From Dermacentor variabilis (Eukaryota; Arthropoda; Arachnida; Ixodida; Ixodidae): DNA of 64,000 nt. The translations under genes and the position numbers were made by a program. The first letter of the stretch is position 1. Every line of letters begins with the position of its first letter. The stretch is from the NCBI RefSeq assembly GCF_050947875.1, contig NC_134568.1, positions 209,839,845 through 209,903,844 of the forward strand. Reading direction: 5' to 3'. Shown here one piece after another: positions 35,490 to 46,000 of the stretch. The notes under the pieces were generated by a model. That model was given only the letters and a program-made list of their open reading frames with translations. It made no database searches and had not been told where the DNA came from.

Positions 35490-36155
35490 AAAGGGCCCTG
35501 GGTCAGCCTTCGGGCTTGGTGAAATAACAGTCCGCGGGTACCATATGCTGTTGTGAACATCTCAGCACTGCTGTCGTACGCGCTGCGTAGAGCTTGCAAG
35601 CGGAGCGCGAAGTCACCTTTATCTCAAACGCTCCGTTTTCAAACAGAAGCCTGCTCCTCACTCTCTTCTAGACGGTTTATTTCGTAATAAAGCGGATTCT
35701 CATACGCGGCTGCTATTGGTAGCTGCGGTCGGCTACGCAGCGTGGATACCGCGGCCGCCGCGGGGTGCCGCCGCGAATCCACTGACTAAGCGTACTGCGG
35801 GACTGCGGCTCGCTGAGGACAACCGCGTTTGGCTTACATTTAGAGCGTCTTGCGTCGTGGGCACCAAAATCGGAAGTCGCGGCGTCTACGTTAACATCCA
35901 AAACGAAATGTGAACATCGCGCCACGGTGACATTAAGAAGGCGGAGCGTTGTGGACGCGCAATACTCCGTCGTAGCCTTCGCAGTGGAACGCAGAAGAAG
36001 GAACGGGAACACAGCGAAGGCCGTGTTTGATATCCAATAACTCCGCTTCTGCTGAACGCGTTGAATTACCTTTCGAGGCAAAGTATTTCTGAAATAGCCT
36101 GTTTTCACTTCAAATGCCTTTCTCCACCTCTATGAAAAAGTGGTTCAGGGCCCCT
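35490..36155. mobile_element. MITE-like unit with AGGGCCC termini
   Basis: The left end TTAAAGGGCCCTGGGTCA and the right end (complement AAAGGGGCCCTGAACCA) form inverted termini around about 660 bp with a GC-rich centre. The left flank is TTAA but the right flank is TTAT, so the target duplication is not exact. No transposase is present. The termini resemble the AGGGACACTAAA ends of the element at 47158. Confidence 0.55.
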
Positions 36156-36320
36156 TTATGGGTTAGTGTCTTCTACAACATGCACTCCCTGCACGCACCT
36201 GTGGCTCAAGGACAAGAGCTGGTTCACCAGTGCCCTTGGAGCAGAGATACAGTGCCGGTAGGCCAAAGTGTGGCAGGTGCATGCGAGAACCCGGTGTTTC
36301 TCACACCAGAAGAGATAACC

Positions 36321-36551
36321 CGCACGTTATTGTTTCTAAGAGACTGCAGCATAAGTTCAAACAAGATAATTCCTTCTGTGTTTCACTAGCAGCCTTTGTC
36401 ACTGCACTACTGTTAACGTTCCTCACACATCTCTATAACCCCGCACGTTATTGTTTCTAAGAGACTGCAGCATAAGTTCAAACAAGATAATTCCTTCTGT
36501 GTTTCACTAGCAGCCTTTGTCACTGCACTACTGTTAACGTTCCTCACACAT
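36321..36551 (+). repeat. 121-bp tandem duplication (two copies)
   Basis: The segment from cgcacgttattgtttctaag to acgttcctcacacat at 36321-36430 is repeated at 36442-36551 with essentially no differences. It is a recent local duplication. Confidence 0.95.
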
Positions 36552-36580
36552 TCTCTTACACTATGAAGCCGAGCTTTTCT

Positions 36581-36810
36581 GAGTGAGTGAGTGAGTGAGC
36601 GAGTGAGTGAGTGAGTGAGTGAGTGAGTGAGTGAGTGAGTGAGTGAGTGAGTGAGTGAGTGAGTGAGTGAGTGAGTAAGTGAGTGAGTGAGTGAGTGAGT
36701 GAGCGAGCGAGTGAGTGAGTGAGTGAGTGAGTGAGTGAGTGAGTGAGTGAGTGAGTGAGTGAGTGAGTGAGTGAGTGAGTGAGTGAGTGAGTGAGTGAGT
36801 GAGTGAGTGA
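36581..36810. repeat. (TGAG)n microsatellite, LINE tail
   Basis: About 57 GAGT units over 230 bp with a few interruptions (gagc, taag). It directly follows an AATAAA-bearing LINE 3' end read on the minus strand, so it looks like the element's 3' terminal repeat tail. Confidence 0.95.
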
Positions 36811-37035
36811 AAACTTTATTGAGCTCTAGTAATTGTGTTCTTGTGCGGCTGGGGCGGATTCTTCAGGGGAGTCTTCCTCCTTTTGTCTTCCCCGTAGGTC
36901 TTCACCCGCTGCTTCGTCCGTCCTCTATCGCAATGGTCGGCTGCCCTCAGTCCAGGGATCCGCTGGCTTCTGCTGTCCGTCGTGCACGTCGCACTAGACC
37001 TAGCTGGTCTTCGCAGCGGCCGCTTTTCTAAATAA
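36811..37035 (-). repeat. LINE 3' end fragment
   Basis: On the minus strand a GC-rich segment ends ctcaataaagttttcactcac, in which AATAAA runs into the (TCAC)n tail. A similar end, ataataaagttcctcctcctc, is seen at 41478-41500. It is a 5'-truncated LINE copy of a few hundred bases. Confidence 0.6.
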
Positions 37036-37445
37036 GCGTTTCACTCTTTTCCTCGCACGCATACACTGCATCTGGAGCACAAGGAACCACCATTGTCTAT
37101 AATGTGTACATAGTTGATCCAGACGTCTGCATCTCAGTGCTATATACAAAGGACATTAGAGTGAGAGAGAGAAGTAGAAGACAGGAAAGGCAGGAAGGCT
37201 AACCAGACGCACGTCCGGTTTGCTACCCTGCACTGGGGGAAGGGGGTATGGGGATGAAGAGAGAGGAGAGAGAGAGAGCACAGTTTCGCGCACAGTGGAA
37301 GGTTCACACCGAGTCTACACACGGTTCCCAAGACCTGTCTACTTGAGGTATTTCAAGAGCAATTTCGTGGCTTTCTGTGCCATCGACGCGTACGGCAAGG
37401 GTCCAAGGATCTTCATTAGGGAAAATGGTCTAGAGTCCAGCCGGT

Positions 37446-38310
37446 TCAGCGCCGTTCGGAGAAATTTGCGCTCGATGTCGTATTAGGGACAGATACATTG
37501 GATGTGTTCATTCGTTTCTGTGGTTCCGCAATAGTCGCGCATGGGCGTATGCCCCATTCCAATGTGGAACGAGTAGGCCTTCGTAAATGCCACCCCGAGC
37601 CGCAGAGGCGGCACAATACTGTCGCCTCAGAGCTGGAAATCCTTGATGGCACTTGTAGCTTTAAGGATGGATCCAGTCTATGAAGATGACACTTCGCGAG
37701 GTTGGGAGAAGACCAGTATTTGTGTGTCATAGCTTTAGCCAAGATATGAAGCTTTCTTGCAGCGTCGGTTCCTGATAAGGGGATTGGAACAGCTCGATCA
37801 TTCAGATCTCGAGGGGCAGACCGGGCGGCTTCGTCGGCGAGGTCATTTACCAGCAATGCCGATATGTCCAGGTAGCCACTGGAATATAATTTCATGCCCT
37901 TTAGCGATAGCTTGACGGTGATCTTATCTTATTTCATATGTCTGCTGTTCATGAGTCCTATGGTATATGGCAAAATGCAGACTCTGAAGTGCTGCCTTAC
38001 AGAGTCGCAAAAAATGACCCATTTCTGAAGTGTGTCTCTTGCAGGAGATATTTGACAGCAGCACGCAAGGCAGCAAGCTCTGCCACCGTTAATGTTGTCA
38101 TGTGGGACAGTTTGAATTTGACTGTGGTTTTCGTAGCCGGAATGACAACGGCACCTGAAGAGCTGGTAGGTGAGACCGAACCATCAGTATATATGTGTAT
38201 TCGGTCCCCGTATGTCTCATTGATTAATAGCAGCGTCATCTGTTTCAGAGATATTGTTGGTTGAATGGCCTTCATCTTTACACCCGGGATACTTAGGTGT
38301 ACTTGAGGCT
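37446..38310 (-). pseudogene. LINE-2 RNase H and C-terminal region
   Basis: RNase H shows IHIYTDGSVSPTSSSG (catalytic Asp) and VAELAALRAAVKYLL. Further on, LADEAARSAP and TVLCRLCGSGWHLRRP mark the C-terminal region and its Cys motif, in a shifted frame. At least one frameshift lies near 37900-38000. Confidence 0.82.
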
Positions 38311-39547
38311 GCTGGAGACGCCACAAGGGTAATGAAGGCCTTACTGCTGGTATGTATCCTAATGGAAGACGATCTGTATGGGTGATTATAACTTCAGAAA
38401 ACATTGTACGCGGTCTCTGCGATGGCAAGAACGCCAAGTAATGATCAGGGAAGAGGGAAAGATGACGGATATGCGTCCTGAGACAATCCACAGCAACGTA
38501 TGTTTGGATGGAATGATCATTGGCGAGCACGATTGTTGCAGCTTTTGATGCACAGCGAGGAAGTCCTAAACACGTGCGCAATGCTTGGCCCTGTAAGCTC
38601 TCCAATGAGCGAATATTTGACTTGCACATACTGGACAACGCTGGAAGGCTGTAATGTAAATAGCCAAGGAATAGAGCTCTGTACAACTGAAGCCTGGAGC
38701 GTACAGATGTGCCCCATATTTTCCCGCACATGAATCTCAGTACCTGAGTAATCGACAACAGTTTTTTTTCTTCGGGTAGTACGTGCAATGAGGGCTCCAG
38801 GAAAGATTTCGATCAATTATTACACCCAAGAATCGATGGGTCTTTCCATAAGTGATACTGCGTCTATTAATGGGGACTGGGTATGGTGTTATAGGTTTAC
38901 GTGTGAATGCAATCAATGCACATTTCTCGGTCGATACACTCAAGTCTTGTGTTTGAAGGTATGCTGATGTCAAAATTGCTGCCCGCTGCAATCGCGCGCG
39001 AACCTGAAGGCGAGCTACCGCAGACGTCCAAAGGCAGATGTCATCTGGGTATATCGAGAGGTAGGTTGTTTTAGGTAAAACTTCAGCTAGTCCACTGAAT
39101 GTCACATTGAATAACGTGGGACTCAATACTCCTCCTTGAGGCACGACGCAGTAAGTCTAATATTCAGCTGCGGAACCATCTTCTGTTTGTACAAAAAACG
39201 ACCGGCGAGTTATATAGCCGGATAACTTTACAATAGTATCCAGGGAGTTGGATGACGGCGTCATGTGCAACGTTGTCATATGCGCCTTTCACGTCGAGAA
39301 AGAGCGCAACTGGTATGCGCTTACGCCTTTTCTCTTGTTGCACAAACGTTGTCAGGTCAATGACGCTATCAATTGAGGAACGACCCCGACGCAAGCCTTC
39401 CATGGAAGCTGGGTAGATATTGTAACGCTCGAGGTACCATTCTAGACGTGCAAGAACCATCCTTTTCATCACCTTTCCGATGCAGCTGGCCAGAGCGATA
39501 GGGCGATATGCCGCCAAATCAAACGGAGATTTTCCCGGCTTTAGCAA
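38311..39547 (-). pseudogene. LINE-2 reverse transcriptase
   Basis: The RT shows AAYRPIALASCIGKVMKRM, LRRGRSSIDSV, ALFLDVKGAYDNV (motif A Asp) and MPQGGVLSPTLFNV. The catalytic motif reads SIYPDDICLW, that is YPDD instead of the usual YADD/YVDD, and the thumb reads THRFLGVIIDRNLSW. Frame changes occur near 39150 and 38780. The Pro in YPDD is itself likely inactivating. Confidence 0.88.
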
Positions 39548-39889
39548 AAGTACCAGCCGACTTAACTTACATTGCTGGGGAACTGTACCTCTATGCCATG
39601 AGTTCTTGAAACTGCTCAGAAGCGCTCTTCTTGCCTCTTGTCCAAGGTGTCCCAGGGCAGCATAGGTGACACCGTCAGGGCCTCGAGAGGAGGATCATTT
39701 CGAAATATCCAGGGCAGCTTCGAGTTCTTCCATGGTAAAGGACACGTCCATTCCTGGTACCCGAGCCGCAGGGAGGTCACTCACATCAACGCTGGTGTTG
39801 ACAGCCTCGCCAGTGACTCTCGCAGAGAATTCCTCCGCCACACCAAGCTCAGTTTGGCCAAGATGGAGGGCCAAAGCTGCGAATGGGTG

Positions 39890-40690
39890 TCATTGTTGCG
39901 GGGATAAACGAAGACCGCGGGCTGTCCTCCACATATGTGAAAGCGGCTTCCGAGGGTCCAGTGACTCACAGAATGTCTTCCATCGCTGTCTCTCTAGCTT
40001 GTGTATGCGACGCTTAATTTTCTTCTGAATGCGTCGTGAGTCTCTGAGATCATAAATTGATTTAGTGCGTCTGTATCGTCGCTCTGCACGCCGTCGAATG
40101 GCGCGAAGTCTCTCAAGTTCAATATCGAAATCCGTACGGTTTGACGACATTGATAATAAACAGTTGGCAGCTTTCATTGCTTCTGCGATAGTGTCGTCGA
40201 CGCTTCTTCCATAAGCGACGTGAACATAGTCCAGTCAGTGCTCTTCGAGACACTATGAGAGAAAAATCAAGTGAGTCCATTAATCTTTAGGTAGGTGGGA
40301 ATGTGACCACTCCCGTGAGTCTCGATGTCGCAAAACCATTTAACATGTGACGTGAAGCTCCGTGACACTAAGACCAAGTCGAGGCAGCTGCTATACGCCG
40401 GACCGCGCAGATACGTCGGGCTACCATGGTTCATGATGCAGAGGTCACAATGAGAGGCAAGCGACACAACATTCCTTCTCATTGAGTTGATCTTGGTGCT
40501 TCCCCAAAGCAAGTGATGCGCAATGAAGTCCCCAGTGATGACCCAGACGCCATCAGTTTCCTGTAATATATATTGCAGTCTTTCACAGACAAACTGCCTT
40601 GATGGGGATATGTAACAACCAATAAGAGTGAAAGACACTTTGTTCTTTCTGACGCGGAGGCATACGTATTGGTTGTAGTCATAAAGGCTT
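39890..40690 (-). pseudogene. LINE-2 endonuclease C-terminal part and linker
   Basis: The APE endonuclease shows KVSFTLIGCYISPSRQ, WVITGDFIAHHLLWG (usual GDFNAH changed to GDFIAH) and ETHGSGHIPTYL (usual SDHFP changed to SGHIP). The basic linker RRRAERRYRRTKSIYD follows in another frame. Active-site Asn and Asp are therefore lost as well. Confidence 0.85.
40514..40689. repeat. inverted repeat, left arm (176 bp)
   Basis: The reverse complement recurs at 40702-40877 with one mismatch that I can see, separated by a 12-nt spacer. The left arm is the native LINE-2 endonuclease sequence. Confidence 0.95.
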
Positions 40691-40701
40691 GTGAGTCCGC
40701 G

Positions 40702-40877
40702 AGCCTTTATGACTACAACCAATACGTATGCCTCCGCGTCAGAAAGAACAAAGTGTCTTTCACTCTTATTGGTTGTTACATATCCCCATCAAGGCAGTTT
40801 GTCTGTGAAAGACTGCAATATATATTACAGGAAACTGATGGCCTCTGGGTCATCACTGGGGACTTCATTGCGCATCA
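40702..40877. repeat. inverted repeat, right arm (176 bp)
   Basis: Inverted copy of the left arm. It sits inside the insertion bounded by the tcataaaggct duplication (40679-40689 and 41507-41517) and is joined directly to the LINE 3' fragment at 40878. Confidence 0.95.
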
Positions 40878-41506
40878 TTCGAATCCTGGGTCGCACACTA
40901 GAATGGACCCACGGTATCGTCTGGGGCCCCGGGCACGAAGGCCTGCGGGGCAACGAAGAGGCGGACTGCGCAGCTCGAGGTCTCACTAGCCGAGCGGCAG
41001 ACCACACCGTTCTTCAGCCCCCGCCAGACCGACGAGCGACCCACGAGTTATTAACGACAGGTCAACAAATACTACAGGACCAACGGCTCGGAAGAACGCA
41101 ATACGGTCCCCCACACAAAGCTCTCAATAAACTCCAGGCAAGGGACTGGCGCCGCCTGCAAACTAACACATACCCACACTTGTCTCGTCTACACGCAATC
41201 TCCCCAGACAGTTATACGTCCCGAACATGTCCCTGGTGTAGCAACCACACAGCGACACTCGCGCACATAACACACGAACGCACCGACTATCCGGGCGACG
41301 CAATTTCGCCACGAGTCACAACACACACACTCACTACGTGGTCTTGGGAGGCGAGACTCCCCGAACTGGACCTGGGAAGCCAACTGGCGACCCTCGACAA
41401 GGCCCGGCGAGCCGCGATCGCCAGTGGAGCCCTGTCAGAGGGAACCACCCAGGAATAAACCGCGCAATGGTTTCTGCAATAATAAAGTTCCTCCTCCTCC
41501 TCCTGA
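40878..41506 (+). mobile_element. 5'-truncated LINE fragment encoding the RNase H tail
   Basis: The plus-strand frame to 41458 contains THGIVWGPGHEGLRGNEEAD (C-terminal RNase H) and CPWCSNHTATLAHITHE (Cys/His motif). It ends SEGTTQE, followed by AATAAA and a (CTC)n tail. This is the 3' end of a third LINE family, intact over about 190 codons. It inserted into LINE-2 with an 11-bp duplication, tcataaaggct. Its 5' side is fused to an inverted copy of the target flank. Confidence 0.88.
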
Positions 41507-41538
41507 TCATAAAGGCTGAATCGTATGCGAAACATAGG

Positions 41539-41778
41539 TCAAGTCCGTGCGGATGTAAAGGAGAACATTTTTTTCGTTCCTCGCATGTGGAAGAAGCAAA
41601 AACTTCGCAACCAGATAATCTGTAAGGATACGGTCGGTTTGCAAATAAGTATAAAAAACCGGTTCTTCAAGACAAATTGGCCCAAATTCGAGATGCGGGA
41701 CTTCAAGCCTCTGGTATTCCATTGAAAAATCGTCGCACTTTTAACTTCAGTGCGAAAAGAAAGGTTTGGGTGAGCCAT
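41539..41778 (-). pseudogene. LINE-2 endonuclease N-terminus
   Basis: The frame shows ATIFQWNTRGLKSRISNL, the usual start of LINE APE endonucleases (QWN.RG). It loses phase within about 40 codons and continues in another frame to the insertion at 41517. Confidence 0.75.
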
Positions 41779-41783
41779 AGTGC

Positions 41784-42942
41784 TTATATTAGGCTTGTAA
41801 GTACTGGATTCAGTGCGTCCAGTGTTTGCAATGCGCTTTGAGCTGTCGGTGTCTGCAGCTTGTTCAGTAGCATGCGAATCGTATTCGTTAGTGATCGCAC
41901 CATCACAACCCCATTGGCCGTTCCTGTTGAGTCAATTCCCCGGCAAGAGATGCTCGGGGTAGATTGCTTTCGTCGGCGTGCAGTCAATCTGCAGGTGGTT
42001 GCCGCTCTGGCAACGCAGGCCAGGCTTCGGTGTCCATATTCTTCTCAGTCCCCTTGTCCTTTGTAGGCCTTCCTGATGTGCGTGACCTGGGTGGCAGTGG
42101 ACGTGGCACACGCGTCACCGACGCAGCTTTCCTTGAAGAACGTCGGCGACGGGAGCGTCGTTTCCTGATTTTAGCGGCGGCTTCTCGATGAGAGGAATGA
42201 TCTCTTGCCATTTCTTTTAAGATAGCCATTTCTTTCTTAATTTTTGGGCAGTCCTTTGATGAAGCCTCATGAGAACCGTGGAAGTTTGGACATCTCTATG
42301 ACAGTGGCCGCACATTTATTCGCGGCGTGTGGCTCACTCAGCGCAGCGGGGGCATACTGTTTCGTGCTCAGAGACGCTGCTCACGTGGGCTAGTTTCATG
42401 CCGTTGCGGCACTGCAGAGAAAGGCCGGACAGGATGACGAAAGTGGCCTACCTTAACGTGCGACGGCAGGCAGTTGCCCTTGAACACAATCTTCACGCAA
42501 CGTGAGTTGCCCAGGCACAAGACATCAACAATGACGTCATGATCACTCGCTGGCTTAACCAGAATCGGCAAGTCATTGCTGAGGATGGCCAAGTCTACGT
42601 GGACGGCCAAGTCTAGGATGGCCAAGTCTAGAGCCCAGTGGGATGTGATAGCGCACCTGCATGCCATCAAGATCTGTTATCTTGCGTAGGGCGCTAAGAG
42701 CACCCGCATGCAGAACATCAACCGCCAGTACATTTTTGCGGGTGTACACTCTATAATGTCCGTGATTTCGTCGGCACCATAGTCCCCAGCTGAATCGAGA
42801 CAGATTGCCTATCAAGCCGCTTCATGTTACCGTTGGGTATCACAGGCGTATACAAGATGGTGTTGGTGTCGGAGCTCCGCGTGGAACCAACAGTTTGTGT
42901 ACTGGAGGACGAAGAGATCCTGGTGTTCCTTCTCTTCGCCAT
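41784..42942 (-). pseudogene. LINE-2 ORF1 (frameshifted)
   Basis: Starts at ATG 42940-42942 with MAKRRNTRISSSSSTQ and YTPVIPNGNMKRLDRQS, then breaks frame. In another frame DVLHAGALSALRKITDLDG and CLPSHVKVGHFRHPVRP follow. A degenerate Cys-rich knuckle lies near 42340-42420, then the basic stretch RKRRSRRRRSSRKA. This fits an I-group ORF1 RNA-binding protein. A short local repeat (ggccaagtctaggatggcc) lies at 42585-42630. Confidence 0.7.
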
Positions 42943-43162
42943 GCGGCTCCGCACAAGTTCGAAGTCTCACATTACACTTCCAAGATTTTAAGTGGACTTA
43001 AATCTAAAATACACGGCGTGGATAAAATGCGTTGGGACTCTGTACATAGGACAGATACACGTGCCGTGCATGTCCCATGGATGGAAAGGACACGTTAACC
43101 GCTGCTTCCCCTATTTGCTAGTAGATTGGAGGGTTGCGCATGCGTGCACGAGCTTTTGCTTA

Positions 43163-43758
43163 AGGCCGATCCACACGACGGACCAAATTGCTCTTTTGGA
43201 CCGCGGTCCGCGCATCACGTGATATGACGTCACCAGTTCGTGCGTACCGCCGTTGGCCCGCGCGAGACCGCTGCCCTCGCGGTCCAACAAATCGCCGAGG
43301 CTTTTCCCGCTTCCGTTTTGGCGGCGGACCGCATGCAAACCGCAGCGATTTTGGCTTAGCCAACGAATGTTGTCCGGCAACAGAGAGTCTTCAGCCAAAT
43401 CCAATCTAGTTTTCAGCTCAGCAAAAGCCAGTCAAGCCAGCCGTTTCATGTCCGCCGTTCCGCCTACACGTGCGTGCAGCAGATATATTTTTTAAACACC
43501 GTGTCCTCTTGGAGTGACGAGGAGGTTTTTTTATTTTGTATCCCTCGTTGAGCAGTTCCCGGCTTTGTGGGACTCGAGCCGGAATGATAACAATGATAAC
43601 ACTCTGGCCGAGAGTGTAGCTGGTTGGTCTGCTCTGCCGTCTGCTATGGCGGTCCGCCGTGTGGATGTGCTCTGCGCCGGACCGGACCGCGGCGGGCCGT
43701 GACGTCGCATCACGTGACCGATCGGCCCGCAGACTTGGTCCGTCGTGTGGATCGACCT
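43163..43758. mobile_element. PIF/Harbinger-type MITE
   Basis: The left end AGGCCGATCCACACGACGGA and the right end (complement AGGTCGATCCACACGACGGA) are inverted repeats. They are flanked by a 3-bp TTA duplication (43160-43162 and 43759-43761), as in the PIF/Harbinger group. Inner arms also pair (catcacgtgat, tgacgtca). The unit is 596 bp, GC-rich and has no transposase. Confidence 0.82.
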
Positions 43759-43761
43759 TTA

Positions 43762-44508
43762 CGAGTAACCTCTGGTAGTAAACACTTCCCCAATAGCTGA
43801 AACCTATGAACCATCAAGCGGGTATACGACGTCATGGGCAACCCATAATAGAGAAGGTCTTGACAGCCACAGGAGAGAGCGACCTTTCATGCGAGATCAA
43901 GGGCCACCTGCAGAATGCAGCAGAATAATATTTGGGTTGTATGCTCACTGAAGAATTGTCTACAGATACGAATGTTTTCTTACCGTGTTCAGAAAGTGTT
44001 GAAGTGACTCCTTCAAGATAGAAATACATTCCTAGCTTTACTTTCATTTGGCTGTTTCTGCTTGCTGCTAACACTTTCTTAATGTTCAACAGCAGGAACG
44101 TGTAAACTTGCAGTCGTCATAATAAAATATCACTGCCTGGTATCACCCACGGTTCACTGCACTATGTGATGAGTCATCTGGTGTTTGGTCCTTGCATTGC
44201 AAATCTAGCTCAATTGCGCCATTGCCTGATACTGGATTGGTCATGAAACAGATGAGCATGCCGAAATGTGCACATTAAACCAGCTTCTGCTTTCTGAGCA
44301 TTGATCTCGACTCTTTATGGCATGTGCACGTTCAGAAGCTTTTGTCAATTTATTACACATCGAGCCAGCATCCTGAATGTCCATTAGCAGCATCCAAGGC
44401 CCAGTAGTTGGTAATGGAAGATGGTAACTCTATTTCATGTGGGGAGGGGGAGTTCTCCACCGGCAACTACCACTCCTCCACCTCTTCCCCCATCTCTCTC
44501 TCTCTCTC
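43762..44508. other. unassigned sequence
   Basis: A minus-strand frame of 85 codons at 43832-44089 is open, but I do not recognise it. A (CT)n tract ends the region at 44490. Confidence 0.35.

Positions 44509-44601
<93 letters not shown>
44509..44601. repeat. (TA)n microsatellite, left flank of gypsy-2
   Basis: About 46 TA units abut the gypsy-2 LTR. Confidence 0.97.
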
Positions 44602-44604
<3 letters not shown>

Positions 44605-44797
44605 GGCGGTACAACGCGGACAGAACACAGGGAGACGTTCTTCACGAACAACAGGACAATCTGATAAAAAACAAACAGAGCAGAGACACGTCTTCTTCGT
44701 CATCACCCAATCTTACTCTGACCCACTAGGCGGAGTCCGTTAGTGCTCCCATCGTCGTCGTCGTCGTCGTCGTCGTCTGCATAGAATACACGCGTCA
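44602..44797 (-). repeat. gypsy-2 3' LTR
   Basis: The end tgtggcggtacaacgcgg is shared with 51321-51338. The inner boundary is placed at the TGACGCG after the polypurine tract, giving 196 bp with TG...CA ends. It contains a (CGT)n run at 44751-44776. Confidence 0.75.
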
Positions 44798-44812
44798 TTT
44801 GGCCCTCCCTAC
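44798..44812 (-). other. gypsy-2 polypurine tract
   Basis: GTAGGGAGGGCCAAA on the coding strand, immediately before the inferred LTR start. Confidence 0.65.
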
Positions 44813-44875
44813 GAGAGCATCATCCCGATGCTAGACAAGAAATGTCAGTTGCGGAAGTAAAGGCCGCTAGCATAT

Positions 44876-46000
44876 TTATTCGGTCACATACGGCTTCATG
44901 CGGACAACGTGCGCAAGTTCAGGACGGTGTGTGCGGCGTCGCGTACAGTTGGGATTATCGGGAACGACCTCGTAGGTGAAATCACTGAATCGCCGCAATA
45001 CCCGATATGGTCCGAAGTATCGCCTTAACAGTTTCTCGGTGAGGCCTCGCTTCCGTATGGGTGTCCAAACCCATACTCTGTCGCCGACTTCATAGGTAAC
45101 TATTCTACGGTGAAGATCGCAGCGGCCTGCGTCGTAGTCTTGCTGCTGGCAGATCCGCAAGCGCGCGAGCTGCCGAGCTTCTTCTGCGCGTTGCGTAAAC
45201 ACATCGGCGTCCGTATCAGTGTCGTCAAAGTCGTGTGGGAGCATCGCATCCAGCATCGTTCGTACATCTCGTCCGTGAACAAGGGTGAACGGAGTCATGC
45301 GCGTCGTCTCTTGTTTCGCCGTGTTATATGCAAAGGTGGTATACGGTAGGATGTCGTCCCAATTTTTATGTTCGACATCCACGTACATTGATAGCATGTC
45401 TTCAATGGTTTTGTTTAGGCGCTCTGTTAACCCATTGGTTTGTGGATGGTAGGCGGTTGACTTTCGATGGGCCGTTCCACTTAGTAGCAAGACGTGATCT
45501 AAAAGTGCAGCCGTAAATGCGGTTCCTCGGTCTGTTATTACGACGGTTGGCGCGCCGTGTTGCAACACCACATGCTGAATGAAAAAGCGCGCTACCTCGG
45601 CTGCTGTGCTGCTCTGGATTGCTTTTGTTTCAGCGTAACGTGTGAGATAGTCGGTTGCGACGATAACAAAGCGATTGCCTGCAGCAGAAGTAGGAAGTGG
45701 GCCCATTCCAATTTGATCAAATGGTCTTCGAGGGACCTGGACGGGTTGTAGGAGGCCGGCTGGTTTCGTCGGAGGCGACTTGCGCCTCTGGCAGTCGAGA
45801 CAAGTGCAAACGTGATGTTTCACGGCGGTGGTAAGTCTCGGCCAGTAGTACCATTGCTGCACTCTGGCCAATGTTCGCGTGTAGCCTAAGTGACCAGAAG
45901 TCACCTCGTTGTGGCAAGCTTGAAGTACTTCCGTACGAAGAGCTACAGGAATGACAAGCATAGGGGGACCCGGTCGAAGAAAAGTTTTCTTTTGTAAAGG
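44876..46000 (-). pseudogene. gypsy-2 integrase, first catalytic Asp deleted
   Basis: The open frame runs about 370 codons. HHCC zinc region: HNEVTSGHLGY ... CLDCQRRK. The core reads FDQIGMGPLPTSAAGN, where gypsy-1 has GMDLLGPFP; three residues including the catalytic Asp are missing at about 45700-45710. The other catalytic residues remain in VITDRGTAF and NGLTERLNKT. The GPY/F module reads GDRVWVWTPIRKRGL ... YFGPYRVLRRF. The stop follows KPYVTE. At the upstream end it joins RNase H only through a frame change near 46000. Confidence 0.93.

Larger units (their letters stand above)
37140..42960 (-). mobile_element. I-clade LINE, decayed (LINE-2)
   Basis: Minus-strand fragments appear in the correct order for an I-group LINE: ORF1 (about 42942-41784), endonuclease (41778-41539 and 40722-40267), RT (39547-38737) and RNase H with C-terminal region (38788-37446). 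The 3' UTR ends near 37140. There are many frameshifts and stops. A nested LINE fragment with an inverted flank copy (40690-41506) splits the endonuclease. Confidence 0.88.

Noticed and set aside
35490..36155. An exact TTAA target duplication around the AGGGCCC unit
   Set aside because: The left flank is TTAA but the right is TTAT, so the claim is left at MITE-like.
40691..41458. One 255-codon plus-strand gene
   Set aside because: The first 60 codons are antisense reading of the inverted LINE-2 flank; only the part after 40878 is real LINE coding sequence.
43832..44089. An 85-codon minus-strand frame
   Set aside because: Its composition is protein-like, but there is no recognisable family, splice context or conservation evidence. 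Left as unassigned.
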